Under the pieces are notes generated by a model. The model saw only the letters and a program-made list of their open reading frames with translations. It searched no databases and had not been told where the DNA came from. From NCBI GenBank assembly GCA_023460935.1, contig JAEWOI010000005.1:1-64000 (forward strand): a DNA stretch of 64,000 nt, written 5' to 3'. Each line of letters opens with the position of its first letter. Positions within the stretch are counted from its first letter, which is position 1. The position numbers and the translations under genes were made by a program. This document shows positions 33,016-40,910 of this stretch, piece after piece. This DNA comes from Actinomycetes bacterium. Lineage in GTDB: Bacteria > Actinomycetota > Actinomycetes > Propionibacteriales > Propionibacteriaceae.

Positions 33016-34443
33016 GCCGGCGGGGGCGACCCCGACCAGGCGCTCCTCCGACTCGCCCAGCAACCAGCGCCCGGTGGTGACCAGGTCGAACTTCTCCGGC
33101 TGCCAGCGCAGCGTGTTCAGCTGGCTGCGGCGCAGCAGCACGGTGTCCGCGCCGGGCACGGCACCGAGGCCGTCCAGCTCCGGCAGCGTGACCACCGCGA
33201 GGGAACGGGCGGTCTCGGCGTCCAGCAGGGTGGCCAGCCGCAGCGCCGGCTCCAGGTCGGCTGCGGCCACCCCGAGCTCACCGGCCTGCAGCATCGAGCG
33301 CTGCGCCTCCCGGCTGATCCACAGCGGTGCCCCGGTCTCGGCCAGGGCGTCCTGCGCCACCTGGCGGGCGGCGTACGGGCGTCCGATCCGGGCGGCGTTG
33401 GCTGCCATCCTGGCCAGCCGAGCCGGGTCGGCCAGCAGCTGGTCGAGCTTGTAGCCCACCGTCGTGGCGTAGTTGCAGCGGACGGCCGCGCCCTCCTCGA
33501 GCAGGTAGTCGGCGTTGCGGAACTCCTGGCCGGGGATCGGGTTGATGATCACCATCGGCAGCCCCGCCGCCATGCATTCGGAGGACGACAACCCACCCGG
33601 CTTGCCGACGAACAGCGACGCCACCCGCATCAGCAGCGCCAGCTCGTCGGTGAAGCCCAGCACGAGATAGTTGTCCCGTCCGGCCACCAGCGCGTCCACC
33701 TCGCCCTTCAGCCCGGCGTTGCGCCCGCAGACCACCACCACCTGGCACGGCTGGGACATCCGCAGCGTCTGCTGCACCACCTGTGCGGCGTAGCCGCCTC
33801 CGGAGGCACCGGCCGACACCAGCACCACCGGCAGGTCCGGATGCAACCCCAGCCGGGCCCGCAGGGCCGCTGCTTCCACCGCCGTGGACAGGTCACCGCC
33901 CACCGGGATGCCGGAGTCGGTGACCCGGTCGTCCGGGACACCGATGTCGATCATGTACTGCCGCGTCTCCGGGCGGGCCACGAAGAAGCGGTGGAACGGG
34001 GTGGTCAGCCACAGGCCCTGGAAGTCGTAGTCGGTGGCGACGATGCTGAGCGAGGTCGCCAGCTGCCGCCTGGCCATCAGCACCGACACCAGGCGCGCCG
34101 GCAGGAAGTGGGTGCAGACCACGACGTCTGGATCGTAGTCGCGCAGTTCCCGGACGAACGCGATCGTGTTCAGCTGCTCCAGCCACTGCAGCGGCTGGGC
34201 CCGCTTGAACGGCGGGTCGGCGTTGTCGTAGCTCCAGCCCACCAGCCAGGGCACCTGGGAGACCAGCTGGAAGTACGCGTCGTCGTAGAGCCGGTTGAAC
34301 GCCTCGCTGGTGGTCGCCAGGATGTCCAGGCGGCGCACCTCCACGTCCCCGGCGACGGCGGCCACCTCGGACTCGACGGCCTCCGCAGCCATGTTGTGGC
34401 CCGAGCCCACTCCCGCCGCCAGGATCATCACGCGACGCGTCAT
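33010..34443 (-). CDS. MGDG synthase-type glycosyltransferase
   Basis: A 477-residue family GT28-like enzyme. The N-terminal half begins VMILAAGVGSGHNMAAEAV (glycine-rich acceptor-binding loop of MGDG synthases) and has CTHFLPARL; the C-terminal half has LVSAGASGGGYA and VGKPGGLSSSECMAAGLP, the nucleotide-sugar binding signature of the MurG/MGDG family. Likely makes glycosyl-diacylglycerols for the membrane; sugar and acceptor are not determined. It has no signal peptide and is probably membrane-associated. Start ATG 34443 with TAGCCT six bases upstream suggests a leaderless transcript. The C-terminal part beyond about residue 385 is a non-conserved extension whose stop lies in a dispersed repeat. 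Confidence 0.82.
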   Translation of the reverse strand: MTRRVMILAAGVGSGHNMAAEAVESEVAAVAGDVEVRRLDILATTSEAFNRLYDDAYFQLVSQVPWLVGWSYDNADPPFKRAQPLQWLEQLNTIAFVRELRDYDPDVVVCTHFLPARLVSVLMARRQLATSLSIVATDYDFQGLWLTTPFHRFFVARPETRQYMIDIGVPDDRVTDSGIPVGGDLSTAVEAAALRARLGLHPDLPVVLVSAGASGGGYAAQVVQQTLRMSQPCQVVVVCGRNAGLKGEVDALVAGRDNYLVLGFTDELALLMRVASLFVGKPGGLSSSECMAAGLPMVIINPIPGQEFRNADYLLEEGAAVRCNYATTVGYKLDQLLADPARLARMAANAARIGRPYAARQVAQDALAETGAPLWISREAQRSMLQAGELGVAAADLEPALRLATLLDAETARSLAVVTLPELDGLGAVPGADTVLLRRSQLNTLRWQPEKFDLVTTGRWLLGESEERLVGVAPAGP

Positions 34444-34484
34444 GCGCTCAGGCTAGTCGGGGTGGGACGCGGACGTGGCGGCGC

Positions 34485-34577
34485 CCTTCGAGACGCGTTG
34501 GCTCGCTGCGCTCACCAACGCTCCTCAGGGAACGGTGGTGGGTTGGCTCCGCGCGCTCCTCAGGGAACGGTGGGGAT
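34485..34577. repeat. Second copy of the CTTCGAGACG...CTCCTCAGGGA repeat
   Basis: Reads CCCTTCGAGACGCGTTGGCT, a small CGTTGG/CCAACG hairpin, then GCTCCTCAGGGAACGGTGG twice (34548 region onward). Same family as 32936-33015. It lies between the glycosyltransferase promoter and the tRNA-Asp promoter. Confidence 0.75.
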
Positions 34578-34692
34578 TGCCCGTTCGCTCCCCGGAGGCC
34601 GGGGGTCCGTCATCAGCTGCCGATTTTCGCTCCGACGAGCCGGTACGTTATAGTTTCGGGGCTGGCCGGGAGCGGTCAGTGAGGCCTACCAA

Positions 34693-34766
34693 GGCCCCGT
34701 GGCGCAGTTGGTTAGCGCGCCGCCCTGTCACGGCGGAGGTCGCGGGTTCGAGTCCCGTCGGGGTCG
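34693..34766 (+). tRNA. tRNA-Asp (anticodon GTC)
   Basis: Acceptor GGCCCCG pairs with CGGGGTC, the anticodon loop is CTGTCAC, and the T-loop is TTCGAGT. CCA is not encoded. TATAGT at about 34649 is the likely -10 box and may drive the tRNA-Phe that follows 22 bases later. Confidence 0.95.
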
Positions 34767-34788
34767 CTGAAGCGAGCGTTTGCTTCAC

Positions 34789-34862
34789 GGCCAGGTAGCT
34801 CAGATGGTAGTAGCGTTCGCCTGAAAAGTGAAAGGTCGCCGGTTCGATCCCGGCCCTGGCCA
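34789..34862 (+). tRNA. tRNA-Phe (anticodon GAA)
   Basis: Acceptor GGCCAGG pairs with CCTGGCC, the anticodon loop is CTGAAAA, and the T-loop is TTCGATC. CCA is not encoded. Probably cotranscribed with tRNA-Asp. Confidence 0.95.
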
Positions 34863-34890
34863 CTCCTGCTCCAAACTCAGTCTGACAAGC

Positions 34891-34930
34891 ACGAACGGGC
34901 CCGGCTCTGGTAGCCGGGCCCGTTCGTTTT
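34891..34930. terminator. Bidirectional terminator between tRNA-Phe and oppF
   Basis: A perfect 16-bp stem, ACGAACGGGCCCGGCT with its complement, and the loop CTGGT, followed by TTTT on the plus strand. It lies 28 bases after tRNA-Phe and directly after the stop of oppF on the other strand, so it can end both transcripts. Confidence 0.9.
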
Positions 34931-34939
34931 CGCGCTGGT

Positions 34940-35956
34940 TCAGCCCACCGTCTCCACCACGGCAAGGGGCTCGGCGAAGTGGCAGGCACTCTCGTGGGCG
35001 CCCACCCCGTCGGGACGGTCTACCAGCGGCGGCACCTCGATGCGGCACTTCTCCTGCGCCCGCCAGCAGCGGGTGTGGAAGCGGCAGCCGGCCGGCGGGT
35101 TGGCCGGGCTGGGCACGTCCCCGGTGAGCATGATCTGCTCGCGGTTGCTGGCCACCTCCGGGTCGGGCACCGGCACCGCCGACAACAGCGCCTGGGTGTA
35201 GGGGTGGGTGGGCCGCTCGTAGATCTCGGCGTCGTTCCCGATCTCCACGATCTTGCCCAGGTACATCACGGCCACCCGGTCGGAGATGTGGCGCACCACC
35301 GACAGGTCGTGGGCGATGAAGATGTAGGCCAGCCCCAGCTCGCGCTGCAGGCTCTCCAGCAGGTTCACCACCTGCGCCTGGACGGAGACGTCCAGCGCCG
35401 AGACGGGCTCGTCGCAGATCAGCACCTTCGGGTTCAGCGCCACCCCACGGGCCACCCCGATCCGCTGCCGCTGGCCGCCGGAGAACTGGTGGGGGTAGCG
35501 GTTGATGTGCTCCGGGGACAGGCCCACCAGGTCGAGCAGCTCCTGCACCCGCTTGCGGCGCGACCCCTTGGGGGCCACCTCCGGGTGGATGTCGAACGGC
35601 TCGCCGATGATGTCGCCCACGGTCTTGCGGGGGTTCAGCGAGGTGTAGGGGTCCTGGAAGACGATCTGGATGTCGCGACGCAGCTTCCGCATCGCCGCGC
35701 CCTTCTGGGAGTACATGTCGACGCCGTCGAACACCACCTTGCCGCTGGTCGGCTCCTCCAGCCGCATCAGCAGCCGGCCGAGGGTCGACTTGCCGCAGCC
35801 GGACTCCCCCACCACGCCCAGGGTCTCGCCCCGGTACAGGTCGAACGACACCCCGTCCACCGCGCGGACGTGGCCGGTGGTGCGGCGCACCACGCCGGTC
35901 TTGATCGGGTAGTGCTTGACCAGCTCGTCAGCGGAGAGGATCACGTCCTTACTCAC
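34940..35956 (-). CDS. oppF: Peptide ABC transporter ATPase, OppF/DppF type
   Basis: A 338-residue ATPase. Walker A GESGCGKST near 52-60, Q-loop in IVFQDPYTS, signature FSGGQRQRIGVAR, Walker B VLICDEPVSALD, and an H-loop in IAHDLSVV. The C-terminal oligopeptide-transport domain has CRFHTRC...KCR, a Cys cluster typical of OppD/F. It energises peptide import with OppD. GTG start 35956 overlaps the end of oppD by eight bases. Last gene of the first Opp operon; a strong terminator follows. Confidence 0.92.
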   Translation of the reverse strand: MSKDVILSADELVKHYPIKTGVVRRTTGHVRAVDGVSFDLYRGETLGVVGESGCGKSTLGRLLMRLEEPTSGKVVFDGVDMYSQKGAAMRKLRRDIQIVFQDPYTSLNPRKTVGDIIGEPFDIHPEVAPKGSRRKRVQELLDLVGLSPEHINRYPHQFSGGQRQRIGVARGVALNPKVLICDEPVSALDVSVQAQVVNLLESLQRELGLAYIFIAHDLSVVRHISDRVAVMYLGKIVEIGNDAEIYERPTHPYTQALLSAVPVPDPEVASNREQIMLTGDVPSPANPPAGCRFHTRCWRAQEKCRIEVPPLVDRPDGVGAHESACHFAEPLAVVETVG

Positions 35957-36968
35957 CGGCGTACACCTCCTCCTTGCGATGGCAGGCCGCGGCCCGCCCG
36001 GCGGCGATCGGCTCCAGCGGCGGGTTCACCCTCGTGCAGATGTCGATGGCGTAGCGGCAGCGCGGGTTGAACGGGCAGCCCGGCGGAATCGCCAGCAGGT
36101 TCGGCGGCAGGCCGCCGATCGCCCGCAGCGTCTGGCCCTTCATGTCCAGCCGCGGGATCGACTCCAGCAGGCCCTTCGTGTACGGGTGCGCGGGCCGGGC
36201 GTACACGCCGTGCACCCCGGAGGTCTCCACGATCCGTCCGGAGTACATCACCGCGATGCGGTCGGCGACGCTGGCCACCACCCCCAGGTCGTGGGTGATC
36301 AGGATCAGGCCCATGCCCGACTCCTGCTGCAGCTCCTTCAGCAGGTCCATGATCTGGGCCTGCACGGTCACGTCCAGCGCAGTGGTGGGCTCGTCGGCGA
36401 TCAGCACCGCCGGGTCGAGGGCGATCGCCATCGCGATCATGATGCGCTGCCGCATGCCTCCGGAGAACTGGTGGGGGTAGGCCCGCACCCGCTCCTTTGC
36501 TGCCGGGATCCGCACCCGCTCCATCAGCCGGATGGCCTTCGCCTGGGCGTCGCTGCGGTTCATCCCCTGGTGGGTGCGGAACATCTCCGCGATCTGCCAG
36601 CCGACCGGGAACACGGGGTTCAGGGCGCTCAGCGCGTCCTGGAAGATCATCGCGATGCCGGCCCCACGGATCGCCTGCTGCTCCTTCTCCGGCAGCTTCA
36701 GCAGGTCGGTGCCCCGGAACAGCACCTCGCCGCCGGTGACGAACCCCGGCGGGGTGTCCAGGATGCCCATGATCGCCTGCGCGGTCACCGACTTGCCCGA
36801 GCCCGACTCGCCGAGGATCGCCAGCGTCTCGCCCTCACGCAGGTCGAACGAGACCCCGTTGATCGCCTTCGCCACGCCCTCCCGCAGCCGGAACTCGACC
36901 TGCAGGTCGCGGACGTCCAGCAGGAGCTCCTCGCGCGCTGTGGCGCCGGCCGGTCTGGCCTGTGTCAT
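35949..36968 (-). CDS. oppD: Peptide ABC transporter ATPase, OppD/DppD type
   Basis: A 339-residue ATPase with Walker A GESGSGKSV, Q-loop MIFQDALSALNP, signature FSGGMRQRIMIA, Walker B VLIADEPTTALD, and the C-terminal CPFNPRCRYAIDIC cluster. Partner of OppF. Start: ATG 36968 is preferred, with GAGGTGAG just ahead; GTG 36977 would overlap the oppC stop (GTGA) and add three residues. The longer frame reaching into oppC is not real. Confidence 0.92.
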   Translation of the reverse strand: MTQARPAGATAREELLLDVRDLQVEFRLREGVAKAINGVSFDLREGETLAILGESGSGKSVTAQAIMGILDTPPGFVTGGEVLFRGTDLLKLPEKEQQAIRGAGIAMIFQDALSALNPVFPVGWQIAEMFRTHQGMNRSDAQAKAIRLMERVRIPAAKERVRAYPHQFSGGMRQRIMIAMAIALDPAVLIADEPTTALDVTVQAQIMDLLKELQQESGMGLILITHDLGVVASVADRIAVMYSGRIVETSGVHGVYARPAHPYTKGLLESIPRLDMKGQTLRAIGGLPPNLLAIPPGCPFNPRCRYAIDICTRVNPPLEPIAAGRAAACHRKEEVYAGE

Positions 36969-36973
36969 CGTGC

Positions 36974-37945
36974 TCACCTCAGTTTCGGGTCGAGGGCGTC
37001 GCGCAGCGCGTCGCCCAGCATGATGAACGCCAGCACCGTCAGCGAGAGGAAGATCGAGGGGAAGATCAGCATGTGCGGGGCGGCCCGCACCAGTCCGAGC
37101 GCCGAGGCCGCCGAGATGTCGACACCCCACGATACCGCGGGCGGCCGCAGGCCGATCCCGAGGAAGGCCAGGGTGGCCTCGATGGCGATGTAGACGCCCA
37201 GGTTGATGGTGGAGACCACGATCACCGGCGCGACAGCGTTGGGCAGGATGTGGCTGAAGATCAGCCTCCCGGAGGACGCGCCCAGCGCCCGGGCGGCGTT
37301 GACGTAGTCGTTCGGCTTCACCTGCAGCACGCTGGAGCGCATCAGGCGGGCCACCGACGGCCAGCCGAACACCACGATCACGCCCACCACCTGCAGCACC
37401 TGCAGCACGAACGGGGTGTCCAGCGCCGGCGGGAAGACGTAGAGGAACAGGATGCCGGCCAACAGCAGCGGGATCGCGAAGAAGATCTCGCCGATGCGCG
37501 ACAGCAGCGCGTCCAGCCAGCCGCCGTAGAAGCCGGAGAACAGTCCCACCACGCCGCCGAGGACGATCGTGCCGATCGTGGCCAGCACGCCGACCATGAT
37601 CGAGGCGCGCGCCCCGTAGATGGTGCGGGCGTACACGTCGTAGCCCTGCGCCGTGGCGCCGAACCAGTGCTCGGCCGAGGGTGGCTTGCGCGCGATCGAG
37701 AGGTCACCGTAGGTGGGATCGACGCTGGTGAACAGCTGCGGCGCAGCGGCCATCAGCACGAACAGGAAGATCAGCACCGCAGAGATCCAGAACAGCGGGT
37801 TGCGGCGAAGCTCGCCCCACGCGTCCGACCACAGCGAGCGGGACGGGGCCGCGGCGCCGCCCTCGGGCGACTGGGCGCTGGCCTCGCCGGTGACGCTCGG
37901 GGGCTCGGTGATGTTGGTGCCGAGGGCTGCGTTGGGGTCAGTCAT
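36974..37945 (-). CDS. oppC: Peptide ABC transporter permease, OppC type
   Basis: A 323-residue inner-membrane permease with an N-terminal cytoplasmic stretch of about 50 residues, the OppC_N hydrophobic helix (FWISAVLIFLFVLMAAA), and a periplasmic segment, followed by five further membrane helices. The ATPase-coupling EAA loop reads ARALGASSGRLIFSHILPN. Starts at ATG 37945, overlapping oppB by eight bases. Forms the channel with OppB. Confidence 0.92.
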   Translation of the reverse strand: MTDPNAALGTNITEPPSVTGEASAQSPEGGAAAPSRSLWSDAWGELRRNPLFWISAVLIFLFVLMAAAPQLFTSVDPTYGDLSIARKPPSAEHWFGATAQGYDVYARTIYGARASIMVGVLATIGTIVLGGVVGLFSGFYGGWLDALLSRIGEIFFAIPLLLAGILFLYVFPPALDTPFVLQVLQVVGVIVVFGWPSVARLMRSSVLQVKPNDYVNAARALGASSGRLIFSHILPNAVAPVIVVSTINLGVYIAIEATLAFLGIGLRPPAVSWGVDISAASALGLVRAAPHMLIFPSIFLSLTVLAFIMLGDALRDALDPKLR

Positions 37946-38858
37946 GGCTGATCCTCGGGTCGAGCACGCCGTACAACAGGTCGACGATCAGGTTGACCAG
38001 CAGGTACACCAGCACCAGGCAGGTCAGGGTTCCGACCACGATAGAACCGTCCTTGCTGGCGATGCCGCGGAACAGGTAGCCGCCGATGCCGTTGATGTTG
38101 AAGATGCGTTCGGTGACGATCGCGCCGCCCATCAGCGCGCCCACGTCGTAGCCGATGTAGGTGATCACCGGGATCAGCGAGTTGCGCAGGGTGTGGACGC
38201 CGATGGCGCGGCCAGGGCCGAGGCCCTTCGCCCGGGCGGTGCGCACGTAGTCGGCGCGCAGGTTCTCCGCAAGGGTGCCGCGCATCAGCCGGGCTATGTA
38301 GGCCACCGACAGCGATCCGAGCACCAGCCCCGGTAACAGCAGCTCCCCCCAGGAGCCGTTGGTCGAGGTGACCGGGAACCAGCCCAGTCGCACGCCGAAC
38401 GTCATCTGGGCCAGCGAACCGATCACGAACACCGGGATCGAGATCACCACCAGGCTGGAGACGGTGACCAGGTGGTCGATGAACTTGCCGCGCCGGATAC
38501 CCGCGATGATGCCGGCTGCGATGCCGATCACGGTCTCGAAGATCAGGGCGATGATGGCCAGGCGGATGGTGGTCGGCCAGCGGTCGGCCAGCGACGCAGC
38601 GATCGAGTCACCGTTGTACGCGGTGCCCAGGTTGCCCTGCAGCAGCTTGCCGAGGTACAGCGCGTACTGCACGACCAGCGGTTCGTCGAGGTTGTACTCG
38701 GCCCGGAACCTGGCGATGAACGCCGGCGGGCAGGCCCGCTCGCCGCACCTGCCAGCCGAGGGATCGCCGATCGCGAAGACCATCAGGAAGATCAGGAAGG
38801 TGGCGCCCAAAGCGACCGGGATCATCTGCAGCAGTCGCCGCAGGACATAGGTGCCCAA
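37938..38858 (-). CDS. oppB: Peptide ABC transporter permease, OppB type
   Basis: A 306-residue permease with six membrane segments, beginning YVLRRLLQMIPVALGATFL as usual for OppB. The EAA loop is ARAKGLGPGRAIGVHTLRNS. A TTG start at 38858 is required, since no ATG or GTG fits the conserved N-terminus; GAGGGG lies upstream. It follows the binding-protein gene after an 86-base gap holding a hairpin. Confidence 0.9.
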   Translation of the reverse strand: MGTYVLRRLLQMIPVALGATFLIFLMVFAIGDPSAGRCGERACPPAFIARFRAEYNLDEPLVVQYALYLGKLLQGNLGTAYNGDSIAASLADRWPTTIRLAIIALIFETVIGIAAGIIAGIRRGKFIDHLVTVSSLVVISIPVFVIGSLAQMTFGVRLGWFPVTSTNGSWGELLLPGLVLGSLSVAYIARLMRGTLAENLRADYVRTARAKGLGPGRAIGVHTLRNSLIPVITYIGYDVGALMGGAIVTERIFNINGIGGYLFRGIASKDGSIVVGTLTCLVLVYLLVNLIVDLLYGVLDPRISHD

Positions 38859-38888
38859 ACCCGGAACCCCTCTTCAAGAGACAGCAAA

Positions 38889-38928
38889 CACGCGGTCAGT
38901 CCGGGCCCGAGTGGACTCGAACTGACCG
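38889..38928 (-). terminator. Intercistronic hairpin after binding-protein gene
   Basis: A 10-bp stem CGCGGTCAGT/ACTGACCGCG with a 20-base loop that can fold further. It sits between the highly expressed binding-protein gene and the permease genes, the usual place for a partial terminator or a 3'-end stabiliser. Confidence 0.6.
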
Positions 38929-38944
38929 CGTGTCAGCTTAACTG

Positions 38945-40600
38945 CTACTTGAGGCCGGCCGACACCAGGTCCGGGGTTCCGAACGCGGTGATCTTGACCG
39001 GAGCCATGCGCTCCGACCAGCCGATGGTGGCCGCACCCACGAACAGCGGGGCGGTCGGGAAGCCCTCAGCCAGGACCTTCTCGGCCTCCTGGTACAGGGC
39101 GTTGGACTCGGCACCGGCCGGGGCCGCGGCAGCCTGCTTCAGCAGCTCCTCGAACTTGGGGCTGTCGAACTTCGACCAGTTGGAGTCGGCACCCTTGGCG
39201 TAGATCGGGGTGAGGTAGTTCTCGATCGACGGGTAGTCCATCTGCCAGCCGGAGCGGAAGATGCCCTTGTACTCGCCGGCATCGATGCCCTTGTTGAAGG
39301 TCGCGAAGTCGACCACCGGGTTGAACCGGGCGTCGATCCCGAGGTTGTTCTTCAGCTGGTTCACCACGGCCTCGCCGATCGCCTGGTTCAGCGGGTTCTC
39401 GGCAACGTTGGTCGAGTAGGTCAACGTGCCCTTGTAGCCGCCGGCCTTCTCGTACAGCGCCTTGGCCTTGGCCGCGTCGAAGACACACGCCTCACCACAG
39501 GTGCCGGCCACGGCACCGTCCAGGGTGGACGGGACCCAGCTGTCGGCCGGGACGCCCGCGCCGCTCATGACCTGGTCAACCAGGGCCTGGCGGTCGATGG
39601 CCATCGAGATCGCCTTGCGCAGGTCGACGTTGCCCTTGAGCTGCTCGTCGACCGGGGAGTAGGTGATCCAGCGGAAGTTGCTGGTGCCCAGCTGGGCGTT
39701 GCGGTCGGGCAGGTCGGACTGGTAGGCGTCGCCGACCAGCTGGTCGTTCGGCACCTGGTCGAGGATGTCGAGGTTGTTCGCCACGACGTCGGCGTAGGCG
39801 GCGGCCAGGTCGGTGTAGATCTTGAAGGTGACCTTGTCGACCTTGGCTGCGAACTTGCCGGAGTAGTCGGCGAACTTCTCCACGACCATCTCGGTGTCGC
39901 TCTTGGAGACGAACTGGAACGGGCCGGCGCCGATCGGCTTGGCCTCGTAGGCCGCGGGATCGGCGAAGAAGGAGTCGGGCATGGGCGCGAACGCGGAGTA
40001 GCCCAGGCGGACCGGGAGGTTCGAGACCTTCTCGGTGGTCTTGATGGTGAAGGTGTGGTCGTCAACCACCTTCAGGCCGGACATCGCCTCGGACTTCTGC
40101 GGGCTGGCCTCGCAGTCGGTCTCCTCGTCGGCGTTCACGCCGCACTGGAGATCGCCGAAGCCCTCGAAGACGGACATGAAGTAGCCGCCGGCGTAGCCGT
40201 TCTTGCCACTCGCGGTCCAGTTCCAGGCGTCGACGAAGTTCTTGGCCTTGACCTCGGTGCCGTCGTGGAACTTGTAGCCCGGGTTGAGCTTGACGGTGAA
40301 GTTCTGGTTGTCCTCGGTCTCGATCGCCTGGGCGATGTCGAGCTCGGGCGCCGCGGTGTCCGGGTTGTAGTGGATCAGCTTCGCGGCGAAGGTGTCGATG
40401 ACGTTGCCGCCACAAACCTCAGACGTGTTGCCGGGGATCAGCGGGTTCTCCGGAGTACATCCGTTGATCGTGATCTCGGCAGCAGTTGGGGCGCTGCCGC
40501 TGGCACCCGGGCTCGATGGAGCCGGGGTACAAGCCGTGGCCAGCAGGCCGACGGCTGTGGCCACCGACGCGATGGCGATGGCGCGAGTGGTCACTCGCAT
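38945..40600 (-). CDS. oppA: Peptide ABC transporter substrate-binding lipoprotein
   Basis: A 551-residue binding protein of the SBP_bac_5 family. The signal peptide MRVTTRAIAIASVATAVGLL ends in a lipobox LLATAC, so it is a lipoprotein on the outer face of the membrane. The typical YNLRPGLKFHDG-like block appears as KLNPGYKFHDGTEVKA, followed by later conserved segments (DLRKAISMAIDRQALV). Start ATG 40600 with AGGAGG just upstream; the longer frame is ignored. First gene of an oppABCDF operon. Substrate likely oligopeptides; dipeptides or other solutes are possible. Confidence 0.9.
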   Translation of the reverse strand: MRVTTRAIAIASVATAVGLLATACTPAPSSPGASGSAPTAAEITINGCTPENPLIPGNTSEVCGGNVIDTFAAKLIHYNPDTAAPELDIAQAIETEDNQNFTVKLNPGYKFHDGTEVKAKNFVDAWNWTASGKNGYAGGYFMSVFEGFGDLQCGVNADEETDCEASPQKSEAMSGLKVVDDHTFTIKTTEKVSNLPVRLGYSAFAPMPDSFFADPAAYEAKPIGAGPFQFVSKSDTEMVVEKFADYSGKFAAKVDKVTFKIYTDLAAAYADVVANNLDILDQVPNDQLVGDAYQSDLPDRNAQLGTSNFRWITYSPVDEQLKGNVDLRKAISMAIDRQALVDQVMSGAGVPADSWVPSTLDGAVAGTCGEACVFDAAKAKALYEKAGGYKGTLTYSTNVAENPLNQAIGEAVVNQLKNNLGIDARFNPVVDFATFNKGIDAGEYKGIFRSGWQMDYPSIENYLTPIYAKGADSNWSKFDSPKFEELLKQAAAAPAGAESNALYQEAEKVLAEGFPTAPLFVGAATIGWSERMAPVKITAFGTPDLVSAGLK

Positions 40601-40627
40601 GAAACCTCCTAATAGAACTTGCCTGCG

Positions 40628-40648
40628 CGACCCCGAGCAGGGGTCGCC
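40628..40648 (-). promoter_or_regulatory. Leader hairpin of oppA
   Basis: Perfect 8-bp stem GCGACCCC/GGGGTCGC with a 5-base loop in the likely 5' untranslated region of the binding-protein gene, about 20 bases before the AGGAGG site. It could affect mRNA stability; no riboswitch class is recognised. Confidence 0.35.
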
Positions 40649-40792
40649 GTGTGGGCCGGCAATGACGACGACGCACGACGCCCAAGTATCTCGCCAACTG
40701 GTGAGACATCCCAGCTTGACCACTGAACGAACGGGAATCGTGACGAGATAGTTACTGTTTCTGTGCTATTCGCCCTTCACAAGCCCCACCAC

Positions 40793-40808
40793 CGCTCCTC
40801 AGGGAGCG
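40793..40808. repeat. Short copy of the CTCCTCAGGGAGCG repeat
   Basis: CGCTCCTCAGGGAGCG, the core of the repeats at 32936 and 34485, here alone and forming a 6-bp hairpin. Confidence 0.55.
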
Positions 40809-40833
40809 ACGGATGGATTGCCCGGAAACGACG

Positions 40834-40867
40834 GAGCCTGCCCGGACCTTGAGGTCCCGGCAGGCTC
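40834..40867 (-). terminator. Terminator hairpin after second binding-protein gene
   Basis: A 16-bp stem with one mismatch (GAGCCTGCC...GGCAGGCTC, loop near TTGA) located 44 bases beyond the stop of the gene at 40911-42635. It separates the two Opp operons. Confidence 0.7.
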
Positions 40868-40910
40868 TGGGTCGGGGTGAGGTGGCCACCTTGGTGGCCG
40901 CCTCAGCGGC